Assembly: GCA_910574455.1 (NCBI GenBank) | Contig: CAJSYZ010000006.1 | Location: 1,687,376-1,751,375, forward strand | Origin: Trichaptum fuscoviolaceum | Taxonomy: Eukaryota > Basidiomycota > Agaricomycetes > Hymenochaetales > Trichaptaceae | Length of the DNA: 64,000 nucleotides | Direction: 5' to 3' | Notes under the pieces: generated by a model | What the model saw: only the letters and a program-made list of their open reading frames with translations | Told to the model about the DNA's origin: nothing | Database searches by the model: none | Part shown: piece after piece, positions 1-10,645 of the stretch | Position numbering within the stretch: the first letter of the stretch is position 1 | Layout of the letters: every line of letters begins with the position of its first letter | Program-made: the position numbers and the translations under genes

Positions 1-161
1 GCTTGCTTGCTTACCTTGGATCCCCATTTGCTTGGAGTAGTACTGGCCCCAACAATGGCAAAGTGTGGAGACGAGAGGAAAGCCTGCTGCTTTCGCGCAC
101 AGGAAGTTGTGCTGAGTCCGCGAACAGAGTTTCGACACAAGGACGAACGTGTAGATAGCAT
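1..161 (-). CDS. CoA-binding domain protein, mitochondrial, first exon only (copy 1; cut by window start)
   Basis: Partial gene. The minus-strand ATG is at 159-161 and the visible exon runs down to base 15, giving 49 codons that end in WGSK; it is followed by a good splice donor (gtaagc). The first ~25 residues (MLSTRSS..., many Ser/Arg, no acidic residue) look like a mitochondrial presequence. They are followed by FAIVGAST and PSKWG, the nucleotide-binding glycine loop of the CoA_binding_2 family (succinyl-CoA ligase alpha-like Rossmann proteins). The rest lies outside the window. This exon is a near copy of the exon at 48339-48485: same 147 bases long, four amino-acid differences. Small CoA_binding_2 proteins bind CoA in Rossmann folds, but their exact substrate is usually unknown. 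That the presequence is real is an inference from composition. Confidence 0.7.
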   Translation of the reverse strand, partial: MLSTRSSLCRNSVRGLSTTSCARKQQAFLSSPHFAIVGASTTPSKWGSKVSKQ

Positions 162-1290
162 CGTGTACAGGGATCGGGAGTTCCGGTCGGGAGTGTGCCT
201 GGAGAGCTTTGCTACTTGAGCTTTTAAACGTAACACCATAGAAATCCGGTCCAGCGACAAGAGGGAGAGCACAGTATGAAACAGATCATATAATTTGATC
301 AGAGGCAGTCGATATAGATGACACAGATGCTACGAGCGCGAGAATCAGCCGACGATCGGAAGCTGTAGCAGACATTCAACAGGCGTTACGGATCGCTTGG
401 TTGCAGATCTCTCAACGAAAGCAAGGAGAAGGAGGTGTACTAGGTGGCCCATCTAAGAAAAGAAGGTATCATTGATCAAAAAGAAGTACACCTGTAGATG
501 AATTCATTCTGATCGGATATTCTTACCTGCAACACATAGTATGGATACTGCTAGGGCGTTAAGAGACAAAAAGATTTGTCGGCTCGAATGCTATTAAAAA
601 ACAAGAGCAGTGCCCATCATGAGATAGAAATGTGAACTGGCAGTGCCCCCAAAGAGAAGATCGGCACCTCTAGACTGAGATAACAGTGGCGTTAAGTAGC
701 CGCTATATCGAAAACTGCCAAAGATACTGCAATTAAGTAAAGCAAACGCTCTAAAACAAAGTGAACTACAGTGCGGGGTCTGTAGCAAATTGACGGTACA
801 CTCCTCCGAGAACCGTCAGAGCCTTGCCGAACTTGCGAAGAAAACCATCAGGCTCCCTGAGACCAGAGCCGTTTCCAGAGCACTGTGATCGCTACCAAAG
901 CGACTTTCTTCTTGACCTCCGCGGGCTCGTGTCACTGCGCGACTGGAAGATGCGGAGGTGTTCAAGTTCTAATATGAGTTCGGAAAAGGAGGTTGTGCTA
1001 AAGCCACACCCAACCCTAACATTGAAAGGAATCGTGAAGAGAGCGCACATTTGGTTGCAGGCTTGATGTATGCTGGTAGTCAAGAGGCACGACGATGAAG
1101 GTAGAAAAAGGCTATAAGGCCCAAACAAATACTATGCCGGCAAATGCCGGGCTGTCGATCATAAACTGGCTTTTGGGTTTACAGGATTATTTCTCTCATT
1201 TTCACCTTTGTCTGCATATCTGTAATATTTTCAGATCCAATCCACATATTCTTTGGAGTTAAAGGCAAAAGTAGTATAGCCATTTGCCGT
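162..1290. other. Spacer in duplication arm A, no intact gene
   Basis: This is the intergenic part of arm A. It matches 47140-48338 in reverse complement. On the minus strand it holds a short open stretch, around 596-670, whose translation (GADLL.GGTA.SH...MMGTALV) is preserved in the other copy, but stops interrupt it on both sides here. It looks like a decayed exon rather than a gene. A region around 960-1100 likewise keeps partial frame similarity with 47400-47490. No other feature was seen. Confidence 0.5.
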
Positions 1291-2880
1291 CTACAAATAC
1301 GGCACTATGTACGGCACAAAATCAATTTTTTCTTCCGGTAGGTAATCCATCAGGAAGTTCATCGTCACGTCTGCACATACCCATACCTTCAACTTGGTCA
1401 GGCCCCTGCACAACTTCGATCCGTCCGGGTTCACGTGCGAAAGCAAGCATTCGAGAAAATCGCGAGCTCCAGATAGACAGCCCACAATGGTTATGGTTAT
1501 GATGTCCAGTTGTTTGTTCTTCATCGGCTGACGATCGAGGGGTGCAATGTAAGGAACCCGAAAACTGAGGCTTTTGATCTTTGGATAGTGGAGAAGCGTT
1601 TCTGTCTCTAAAGTGATTTCCCCCGGGTGCTTTTCACGCGGCTCGGCAATGATTGTGATATATTCAAGAGCTGGAAACCGAATGCGGCGTTCTGATATTG
1701 TCCCAGGATGAAAAATATCCTGAATCGACGAGCGAAAGTCCTGATCGCCGGTTTCATGAAAGTGGAGTTCAACCGTTTTCACAGTCTCCATGTTGGTTCT
1801 GTCCAAAAAGTGGCCTGGATTAGCATCCCCGTGCTCCGTCCATTCGAAGCGTAGTCGCCTAAGAGACTTTAAATCGCAGACCGGGTAGTTACCCCCGATG
1901 CATCGGGAGCCCGATTTTTGTAAATTGATAGAAAGAGATTGGAGATTTCCCATAAAGTACAACCGAGGAATAAGTCGCTCTAGATAATAGAACTCCACTG
2001 TCTTCTCTAATGTCGTAAGGGATGCAAGGGATTCGTCTGATAAGGCAGATATGTCATTTGCGCAGCTGAGAAACTTGATTGTGGGGACGTTCCACGGGGG
2101 ATCGCCAGCTTTACGACCCAAACCATCCGAAGAGTAAATCTCCAAGGCTTGAAGCTTTGAATACATTTGGGTGGTACGTTGTCGTTTGTCATATTCACGC
2201 ACTTCGGACAGGAATCTATTCTTGACTTGAGTGACCACGACTGTTCCCCACCTGTTTCCCAGCGCCAGCACCTCCTCCATATACCACTTCGGCGAACGGG
2301 AGCCCAGGCTTATCGTTAAGGGCGCGGTACCGCTCCTCTTCAAGAAAAGCTTGAGGACCTTCTTCCCTTTCTCGTGCGATAGGTTAGCCCATATTTTGCG
2401 AGATCCCAATGCAATATTCCTGAACTTGTGGTTCACACTCGCGAGGGTGCGCGCATCCCATGCGTCATGCACATCGTCACTGCTGACTGTTGCTTCAAAG
2501 ACCATAGCGAGGATTTCGTCTGGCAAGGAGTTGATGCCTTCGTGAAGGACCAACGGTTGTATCTTTTTCTTAATCTTATAGATTGAATGCTCTGTGTATC
2601 TTGTGAGAGACTGAAGCGCTCTAGCGAGCTCTTTCAGAGGACGTAGAAGTGTCTTCCCTTGGGACAGATGGTTCCTGACATTGACTATATCACCATAATC
2701 ACTATGGGACAGCACAGGTGCGAGGTTAGAGATTTGTCTTTCTTTAGTGTGCCAAAAAAACTCAATATACACTGTATCATAGTCCGATCCCAGATTGGTA
2801 TTTCTTGACAATTGCCCGCAGAGACTACGCGCATGGCCCTTGCAGACGGCGATATCCTGCAACAAGAGGTGAATATCCAT
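1291..2880 (-). CDS. F-box domain protein with leucine-rich-like C-terminal region (copy 1)
   Basis: Predicted substrate-recognition subunit of an SCF ubiquitin ligase. An F-box-like segment starts at LPDEILAMVFEAT, about 100-130 residues into the protein, followed by the VNHKFRNIALGSRKIW part typical of Agaricomycete F-box families. The remaining ~350 residues carry irregular leucine-rich stretches. An ATG at 2878-2880 is preferred because similarity to the second copy becomes firm there; an in-frame start at 2956-2958 is possible. Bases 2702-2770 (minus strand) form a good GT...AG intron of 69 bases that is in frame and without stops, so the gene also reads as one unbroken 555-codon frame. 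Splicing it out restores the junction seen in the paralogue at 45537-47139. Agaricomycetes have hundreds of such genes and the target protein cannot be inferred. Confidence 0.8.
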   Translation of the reverse strand: MDIHLLLQDIAVCKGHARSLCGQLSRNTNLGSDYDTVYIEFFWHTKERQISNLAPVLSHSDYGDIVNVRNHLSQGKTLLRPLKELARALQSLTRYTEHSIYKIKKKIQPLVLHEGINSLPDEILAMVFEATVSSDDVHDAWDARTLASVNHKFRNIALGSRKIWANLSHEKGKKVLKLFLKRSGTAPLTISLGSRSPKWYMEEVLALGNRWGTVVVTQVKNRFLSEVREYDKRQRTTQMYSKLQALEIYSSDGLGRKAGDPPWNVPTIKFLSCANDISALSDESLASLTTLEKTVEFYYLERLIPRLYFMGNLQSLSINLQKSGSRCIGGNYPVCDLKSLRRLRFEWTEHGDANPGHFLDRTNMETVKTVELHFHETGDQDFRSSIQDIFHPGTISERRIRFPALEYITIIAEPREKHPGEITLETETLLHYPKIKSLSFRVPYIAPLDRQPMKNKQLDIITITIVGCLSGARDFLECLLSHVNPDGSKLCRGLTKLKVWVCADVTMNFLMDYLPEEKIDFVPYIVPYL

Positions 2881-2960
2881 CGAGCAGTCCGTGACCTCGT
2901 TATTCTGCGTGTCTCTTAGCCTCCAATAGATTCCCTTGAGAGAAACAGAGAGACACAAGA

Positions 2961-4439
2961 AGATGAAGGTAAATGATGGCTTTCTATAGTGTGTTGGTGG
3001 TGAGATTATAAAATGGATTCATGGAAGACGTATAGACACAGCGTGACAACGCGGGTTCAAGTTGTTGTGTCACAAATGCGCTCAAGCACGTGCACAAATG
3101 TCACACTAGCACGGGCAATCACAGGAAAATCCACTGGAACCGGGAAGCCATGGTCCATGGATGAAAATCCGGAGGATAAAACAGTTGGACATCATTTGTC
3201 TTAAACACCCAACATGCATTATGATACGTTAACGATCATAGATACACAAAGTACGGTAACTTCAGATATCGTGATCTCTATGCTCGTCCGCTTCGCACGA
3301 CCCACATTCGTAGAATACCCGTACGAGCGAATAAAAAGGACAGTACATCTGCGTGGTACACTTCACTGACGATCAAGTTTGCCATTGGTTGGCAGTATGT
3401 ATTGCGATGCAACTTGAGTCTCAAGGAGAAGAGGATATGTATTTAGACACAGCAACAAGAGCACGCTGCAGCAGGCTGAATAAACAATTCGTGGGAAAAC
3501 GTTTTATGGACACTACAGAATCTGAAAATCGCGACTTTTCCACCCTCACGTTTTGCCTTCAAGACCATGACCATGATTTCTTTCAGGAAAGCCCACTTGG
3601 TGAAGATGTCGTTGCCCTCGCTCTCGCTGTACTCGCACATCTCTCGAAACATGAGAAACTATCCAGAACACATCATTGCATTAAGATCGCAGGGATGAAC
3701 TTGTCTGGCTGCACTCTACGCAATGATGTTTGATAACTTGAACGCAGACGTTTTTCAGACGGAACAGAGAGGATGTGAGCAGCATATCTTAGGATGTGGT
3801 ATTGCCGCTAGAGTATTCGGTGAGCGAGATATTCCATTCTTGATATTTTTTATACTAAGTCAAATTTAATAGTGGTGCTAGATCTTCTCAATGTTCCTCG
3901 CATGGGTAAATTGTTTCCAATCGGAAGTAAATCAACACAGAACGGATGCATTAAGTCGTCGTTCTGGTAGCTAAACGACTACGTATTCTGCAGTGTCAGA
4001 CTCGCACTACTGTGTACAGACGCAGCGGAAATTCCACCGCAGCTTCTGAAGTGGCTAAAAGGGTGCAATATCGATGATTTTCTCACCTTCTTCCTCGTCT
4101 GATATACATCGGGGTGTCTTCTCTTGGACTTTTGTCAGGAGGACTACGGAAGTGCGGTACATTATCATCGAATTTGTTGTGTTGTTATGTAGTAGCTTCC
4201 AGTCACGTACTGCTTATAATTATTTCTCATACGTGTAGTGAAGACAATTGCTCTAAGTATTCAAGTTTATGTGTTGACATTGAGATCATGATGTAGTTTT
4301 TGCTTTTGTTAGCAAAGACTTTCAAGAAGATCGTGGCAGTGTTCTAGCAGAGTCAGCGAGTTACAAATAGTTTCAGCGCGAAAGCGTCTCGCCACCTTTC
4401 ACCTCCATCCTCTCCCTGCCTTGTGCAGCGGGGATACAC
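2961..4439. other. Intergenic region, no supported gene
   Basis: About 1.5 kb. The first part is the probable promoter region of the F-box gene and keeps only patchy similarity with the sequence upstream of the second F-box copy. An open frame at 3353-3733 (plus strand, first ATG around 3410) has no recognisable domain, no intron structure and no conserved partner, so it is not called as a gene. The last ~200 bases are the likely promoter and 5' leader of the SUZ gene. Confidence 0.5.
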
Positions 4440-5424
4440 ATGTCAAGCGTCGACGGCGTGAACAATAGTGATAGCAAGCAGGACGACTTCTGGGGACAAT
4501 CTCGTGATGTTGGTCTCTTATTCACCTCGCTCCAGTATATGCCAATTAATCGGATATTATTCAGGCTTTTGCGCATACAAACAGACCCGCCAACATCCTT
4601 CGAAAGAAGTCAGAACCGGTCAAGGACGATTGGGATGACGAGGAAGAGGATGAGGTAGATGAGGAGACAATTTGGCGAGAAGCGTATGTACAATATCTCT
4701 ACTTTTACTCTTCAAGATCTTCTCTTCACATACACAATGAAAACACACTGTGTGTGTGCCACCCTGCCTGTTTTTCCCTACCCTTTCCTTACTTATTATG
4801 CCTCGCAAGAATGCTAACAGACAAAAAATCCTCAGAAACACGAAGGCGCCAATGCCTGAGGTGATTATCGCTCGGCCGTCTACGACGAGTGTCGTACCCC
4901 CACCAGAGGCGTTCCAGGCGCCTGTTCGTATACTCAAACGCCCCAAAGCTGCGTCGGGCGCTTCCCAACCGACAAACAACGCTGCGTTGTTGCAGAAGAC
5001 GCTTGAGGATCGAGAGGCGGCGTATCAGGCTGCTCGTGAACGCATATTTGGGTCCTCTAAACCCGGTAGCTCACCGGGTACGCCAGCGGAGGAGAAGTCT
5101 GAAGACCTCAGCGCGAGTTTTTCGAAGCTTGAAGTGGCCTCTCAGAGCCAGCGTCAACGCCAGGACAAGGAGAAGGGCAGGGCAGGCTCGCGCTCGATGT
5201 CAGCTGAGTCTATCGGGAGGACGCCACCCTTTGAGCAAAGTGGTGTCTCTGTCATTCGCAATCCCCGTGGGCCATCGACATCGGGTACACCTGGATCGTC
5301 TACTCCTCGTGGGTTTGGAGGTAGGCGGGGAGGCAAGCGTGGCTTGGGGTCGAAGGAGAACGACCAGAATCAGCCACCGTCCGCCCAAATTCCGGTTTCT
5401 TCTGGCCCGTCCTCTTCATCCTAG
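4440..5424 (+). CDS. SUZ domain-containing protein (RNA-binding-associated)
   Basis: Three exons fit: 4440-4508, 4565-4683 and 4836-5424, with introns of 56 and 152 bases; the frames join cleanly. The mid part is acidic (DDWDDEEEDEVDEE), then comes the SUZ core: RILKRP, then LEDREAAYQAARERIFG. The C-terminus is Ser/Gly/Arg-rich, with RNPRGP and GFGGRRGGKRG resembling a SUZ-C tail. About 258 residues. SUZ domains bind RNA or associate with RNA-binding proteins, and small proteins of this type (SZRD1-like in animals) are conserved across fungi with unknown role. The second intron and the last exon are firm; the first exon (MSSVDGVNNSDS) is the least certain part. The gene is convergent with the M20 peptidase, with 194 bases between stop codons. 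Confidence 0.82.
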
Positions 5425-5618
5425 TTCCCCGGCCAAAGGAATCCGGCTGGAAATGAAAATTGATGTTGTGGGCGTTGATGTTTGCTGCTGCTGATATTTC
5501 TAATGTACTTCTATCATCTGTTTGAATGGGTTCTCGCATGTTTTCCCTTCTGATTGTATGCCCAATATTCATGTACAGGAATACAAAATACACTTTGTTT
5601 CACTTTATTCTAAGTCAC

Positions 5619-7462
5619 TCACGCTTTGATGGCACCGACCTCGTACAAATATGTCCCTAGGAGCTTCGTCTGGAAGGAACACAAGTCAGTCCAGAATACC
5701 TGTGTGGGATACGTGGTTTGAGCTTACGCCTTCAATGAAGTTAGAGCGGTCAAGCTTCTCATTCGTCGAGCTTGAAGAAAAGAACCATTAGATGATCGAA
5801 ACTAAGATAAAGTGAACAACGCACTGTGCTCCGTCATCGCCACGGCCCATCGGAAGCAGGAGAACGTTGACACCGAGCTGTTCTGCAAATGTGAGCGTTA
5901 CCGGGATAGAGCCTCCCTCACGCGTGAGATCTGGCTTGACTTTGTACACCGCCTATTCCATACCACATCAGACCAACAATTCCGTCCCCATCTTGATGAG
6001 CTTACCTCTGTTGCTGTCGCCGCTGCAACGTAGTTCCAGTGATTAGGGTCTGCGACCCACGGCTTGCCGCCGTGCAGACTCTCGATCGCCAGCTTGTTCT
6101 TCGTGCCGAGCTTTTGGAATTCAGATTCCAGATACTTTATGACGAGCGGGTCTACAGCATCCGGCGTTTGATCTGGTACAAGGCTACGGCGGAGTCAGAA
6201 CACGTATGATGTGAACCGTGAAACGTACCGGATAGAGAACTTTCCGGAGACCTTAGCGGGAATGACAGTCTTCGCTCCCGCTGCAGAGAAGGCTCCCTCT
6301 ATCCCATGCAGCGAAAGTGAAGGCTCGCGCATACGACCCATCAAAACCGTCGCCTTGTCGTCCGACAGGGCAATCTTTGCACCAGCTGAATGCTCTACAT
6401 CTTGAACGCTGTAGTCTAAAACTTCATATCGTTTCCTATACAAATATTAAGGATCTCGGAAATGTTGCGGGGTCATGACACACTTCTCTTCTTCGGTCAG
6501 AGGCGCAACGAGATCCTCTACGCCTGGGACGAGGATCTTGCCCTGAGGAGTGACGAGTTTGCTCATGAGGGCGATCAAATCCGTCATAGGCTCGTGCACC
6601 GTTCGTCCAAAGACACCAGAGTGCAAATCGCGCGCAGGGCCGGTGATAGTCACTTTGTAGTACGAGATACCTCGAAGACCATAGGTCAGGCATGGTGTCC
6701 GTGTATTAAGCCAATAGTTGTCCGACTGTAAACAGTTAGCTTGAGCAGTTTAGACAAGATAGTGTGACCTACAATGCACACAGCATCCACGCCCTTGAAG
6801 AACTTGTCCTTCTCACTGGCGATAAGCTCGTCTAGTCCCTCAGATCCCGATTCCTCCATGCCTTCCAAGCAGAACTTCAGATTGACCGGTAATTCGAGGC
6901 CTAGTGCCTTGTGCGCCTGTAGCACATTAAGCCATCCCAGCACCGGCCCCTTGTCGTCACTCGACCCACGGCCGATGAGTCGACCCGTCTTCTCGTCGAC
7001 GACTAGCTCGAAAGGTTCCGTGTCCCATCCATCGCCTTTCAGAGCCTGAAGTCAAAGGAGATATATCAGATTGTAATGGCCGACAAAGGCATGACTCACA
7101 GGCTGAACATCGAAATGACCGTACAGCAGGATTGTCTTCTTCTTCGGATCATTGCCAATTTGCGCCAACAATGCCGGGGGGAGCTCGAGATCTTCTCCAT
7201 CCATAACGTGCCTACCGAGGGGGACAGGCTGAACATCGCAACCCACAGCCTTCAACTCGTTCTCGAGAAACTCGGCCATCCTAAAGACATCTTTGCGGTA
7301 CTTTGCATCACCGCTCACACTACGAAAGTTTCAGCCCAAGATCCGTTGTTCAGATATGTTGGATGTTTCGTACCTCGGAATAGCTACAGCAGCGGCAAGT
7401 CGCTTGATAAAGCTCTCCGCGTTCGAGTCAACGTATTGAATGAATTCCGAAGGTGCAGGCAT
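5619..7462 (-). CDS. M20 family metallodipeptidase (cytosolic Cys-Gly / non-specific dipeptidase type)
   Basis: Homologue of yeast Dug1 and animal CNDP2: a di-zinc cytosolic peptidase that hydrolyses Cys-Gly and other dipeptides, including glutathione breakdown products. The protein starts [18 protein letters not shown] (ATG at 7460-7462) and ends EVGAIKA, split by several short introns. Metal and catalytic motifs are in order: YGHFDVQP (His and Asp ligands, about 7100-7120), GSSDDKGP (bridging Asp, about 6950-6970), [13 protein letters not shown] (general-base and ligand Glu, about 6835-6870) and DLHSGVFG in the lid domain (about 6600-6625). C-terminal pieces [12 protein letters not shown] and MGRGDDGA (the latter with the usual final metal His region altered by my rough reading) lie at 5800-6070. 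Expected length is ~480 residues. Individual exon edges were not all fixed. Confidence 0.9.
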
Positions 7463-7731
7463 CCTTCAATATGGTACTGCTAACCTGTTTTTGCGATGAG
7501 AGAGATGAGAGAGCGAAAGAAACAGGTAAGGTGGTGAGCATATGCAGACTGCTTATTATGGATTCGGCAGTATGGCATTCTCACAAATTATTCAATTATT
7601 GACTCAACAACAACAGTAAAGCACATATGAAAGCAATGCAATTATGTGCGGCAAGAACAGTGCAAGGGATAGTCTAGTAATACGTGTGCTTGAGTCTGAT
7701 GCTCGAGAAAGACTGTAGATGTCTAGGAATT

Positions 7732-9146
7732 TCATGCGCCTTCCACAGCTCGCTGCGCCCGACGTGCCTTTTTCGCAGCATTGGCAGCTGCAGCTTTTGC
7801 CTTTTTCTCTTCAGCTCTCGCAAGAGCAGCCTATTGAACTTGTGAGCCAAGCAAGACATCATGATAGCTGTGAAACTGACCTTCTCCTCCTCTTCTTTCT
7901 TCTTTGCCTCCTCTTCTAAGCGCTTCTTCTCTGCCTCTGCTTTCGCATCTATATCGTTCACCTTGCCCTTCTTCTTCTTTGCTTCTCGAGCCTCCTTTTC
8001 CTCTTGTCTGATTCGCTTGATACGAGGGTCGAGAGGCGTCACCACATCCAAGAGATTACGAAGACGCGCAGTATCCTCCTTTTTGCGCCGCGCTCGCTCA
8101 GACTTGTTCTTCTTTTCGGTGTAGCGCTTGTCGTCACGGCTTGTAGCGTCTTATTAGAATCAATTATTTCTGCAGATGATCGTATACGTACTTGTCACTG
8201 CCCTCGTTCACCTCCTTGTCCAGGTACTCAAAGCTTCTCCAACTATCAAACTTGTACCAGAAGTCGTAGAACTCATTCACAAGCTCTTTCGGGTCATCAA
8301 TCCCTCCGAGCAGCGGCACAGGTTGTTTCTTGCTAAAGCGTGCTTCCCGCTCGAAGACTGGGCCGAACATCTCGAAGAACGCATTTGGATTCTTCTCGGA
8401 GGCCTTTTTCACCTCCGAGGCTGTTGGTGTGATCTGTTCGAGCTCCATGTAGTATGGATCGACGGAATCAAATTGTCTTCGCTTTTCGGGGTTGGAGAGG
8501 ACTTCGAGTGCTTTTTGGATACACTTGAAGAAAGCATCATCATTCGAATCGCCCGCCACTCCAGCTTTCTTGTCAGGGTGGTGCTTTAGAACCTTCTTCC
8601 TGTCTTTCTTGGGCGTAAGACATGCTTCAACTCAAAGCTAGTTAATTGTACGTACGAGCGATTTTGATCTGATCCTGCGTAGCCTTGTATCGCAATGATG
8701 ATAGACCAAGCACAGCGTAATGATCTTGTTTCTGTAAACCCAGGTTCTCAGTCAATGTTTCTCCCAAGCGAAAGCTGGACAGACCCACCTTCCACTCCTT
8801 CGGATCTAATGAAAGTATATCTTCAGTCTCTTCCTCATCACCCACACCAAGATCATCCTCCACGTTTTCGCCATTCGCATGCTCCTTCTTCTTCCTCTCC
8901 TCCTCTGCTAACTTGTCGTGCTCCTCGAATGAGTGATTGTGTATTGATCTTCGAACATGGGCAAGGTACGCTGGGCCAACAGGCAGTAAAGTGCGTTTCG
9001 CCAATGCTGGATGAAAGGTTTAGCATCAGCCGTTGGAAGACCTATGAAAACAGCGTACGAGCTAGCGTCTTTCCTCCCGCTTCCTTAGGCTCCCAGCTTG
9101 CAGGTAGTGGAGGGGCAGTGATTGGGAGCTGAATTACGCTCGCCAT
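7732..9146 (-). CDS. ZUO1: Zuotin, ribosome-associated J-protein
   Basis: Homologue of yeast Zuo1 (human DNAJC2/MPP11), the J-protein of the ribosome-associated complex that stimulates the Hsp70 Ssb at the tunnel exit. The start is ATG 9144-9146 (MASVIQLPITAPPLPASW). A ~55-base intron joins it to the conserved N-terminal part with VGPAYLAHVRRSIHNHSF. Then follow LDPKEWK, a 57-base in-frame intron, and the J-domain beginning KQDHYAVLGL, with HHPDKKAG giving the HPD tripeptide near 8580. The zuotin homology domain (NEFYDFWYKFDSWRSFEYLD) lies near 8230-8290, and a long charged Lys/Glu/Ala region follows. The frame stops at 7732 shortly after that region, at about 385 residues, so the C-terminal four-helix bundle of yeast Zuo1 (433 aa) is not evident. 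Head-to-tail with the M20 gene, 269 bases apart. Confidence 0.9.
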
Positions 9147-10645
9147 TGCAGCACCTCAGAAAGAGAGACGGGCAGAGGGAGAGCGGTTGACAATAAGGCA
9201 AACGTAGGTAAAATCAGAGAAAAGAAACGAACAAAAAAAAAACTACTGCTTGCTCGACTCCGAGGAGCCGCAAATGGCATTGTTTTCGCACTGGCACACT
9301 TCAACCAGTGGGAACTTGAAGTTCAGTTAATTTCGCACTTTGAAGCCAACCTCCACCACGACTCTTGTTTTCCGCCATGAAAACTTTGAAGACTTCGGGG
9401 AATCGGTTCCTCGGTACTTCTACTGTCAAAGGCCCCTCAATATGTACAATTTTGCTAAACTCTGCTTTCGAGATTGTGACCGGAAGCCAACTTGAAACTG
9501 CTGGATCAATATTTTCCTTACGACGTTGTCGCTCTTTGTTTTAAGCATTGCTCTACTCCTACAAGAGACGTGAAATGGACAGTCCCCTCAATGCAAGACC
9601 CTGCCTCTAAAATCTTTGGAAACTTGGTTGTGTAGCTGATTGTCGTTCGTATAAAGGAGGCTTTCACTACCATCTCGACGCTACCAGTACGTATGATGCT
9701 CACCTAAATGCCAGTATCAGACATGCTCGTCGTCGTAGTGACAGATTTGCGCCTTGTTCTGTCGATGGCCTCCTTGTCTTAGGTTGTTCTTCGGAGACTC
9801 AGTTGACGACTGGCGAAGGACCTCAATATGCCCGTCGAACTGCATATTTATTTTGGCTGTGCTTGCCAAGCGTTACATCTTGCAAATGCTCTTCATAAGA
9901 ATCAGAATACCATTTGATGATCAAGCTTTTACTATGATGCTCGGGGATTCCTATATCGACCTTCATCGCCATCTTTTTGCTTTAGCACTGATCTTGAGTT
10001 ATGTCTCCGAAGTCGATAAGATCTTCTCTTTTGGTGGCCATTACATGGGACATGTGAGTATATTCTTCGATCTGATCGGCTTGTTAATCTAATAGTATTT
10101 CCTTGACTCTACATAGTTCCTTTGCGATTCCGCAACACTGCCAATCGCTATTTTTGGAATCCACATACACCGCTTGTGTTATCATTAACTCACGGCCACA
10201 GCCTCCGTCATGTTCGAACCCCTGATACACCTCGTTCGTATACAAGGTTACCCTTCTACGCAGTGGTGTGTCCGGAATTTACTGTAAAAGTGCTTGTGCT
10301 CAGCTGTTCCTTACTCGGCGCCCAACGAAAGAAGTGATAGGAATTGTGATTCGGCTGTGTTCATGTTTGTTACGTGCAAATCGGCCTGCTCTTTAGATAG
10401 CAGTATGGCTCCATAATTGCGTGCTCAATATGCATCTGGAGCACGGAAACGACGATATCTGTCTAGTAAGCACTCATCACTTTCACTGATATAAAAGGTA
10501 CTGACTCTCGTTAACTAATAACAGCGTGTTCCCCCTCCAACTCCCTTCTTCATATCTCCGACTCATGTATGTTCCGATCCGTTATCCTCCATGTGTTTAC
10601 TGACAGATGCTCATATTGTGCAGCCACACATGCTTGTCATAATAC
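9147..10645. other. Intergenic region with a possible gene remnant on the minus strand
   Basis: About 1.5 kb between two genes. On the minus strand, 9301-9545 holds an open frame ending in KLTELQVPTG with a plausible globular composition (ISKAEFSKIVHIEGP, RFPEVFKVFMAENKS). A second open piece in another frame at 9518-9703 (KFPKILEAGSCIEGTVHF) lies just upstream. No canonical intron joins them cleanly, so a decayed gene is more likely than a live one. The plus-strand frame at 9754-10092 is hydrophobic and of unlikely composition and is not called. The last 300 bases are the promoter region of the F-box gene. Confidence 0.35.

Larger units (their letters stand above)
1..2960. repeat. Inverted segmental duplication, arm A
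   Basis: This arm, read on the minus strand, matches the plus strand of about 45420-48500 in the same gene order: F-box gene, then ~1.1 kb spacer, then the CoA-binding gene exon. Landmarks seen in both arms include the F-box 3' end, the spacer stretch around 596-680 (matching 47810-47905) and the CoA-binding first exon. Coding parts align without frameshift, whereas the spacer shows many substitutions and indels. The arm probably continues beyond base 1, because the matched sequence is still similar at the window edge. The outer limit near 2960 is approximate; upstream of the F-box start only patchy similarity remains. Confidence 0.9.

Noticed and set aside
1284..1502. Plus-strand open frame opposite the F-box 3' end, also seen at 46928-47146 (minus)
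   Set aside because: Its presence in both copies is explained by conservation of the F-box coding strand; composition is that of an antisense shadow.
3353..3733. 126-codon plus-strand frame after the F-box gene
   Set aside because: Begins at a non-ATG codon, no domain, no intron pattern, no counterpart in the other arm.
9754..10092. 112-codon hydrophobic plus-strand frame
   Set aside because: No ATG-based support and unlikely composition; the minus strand of the neighbourhood looks more protein-like.
10200..10225. T-loop-like gttcgaaccc
   Set aside because: No cloverleaf partner sequences nearby.
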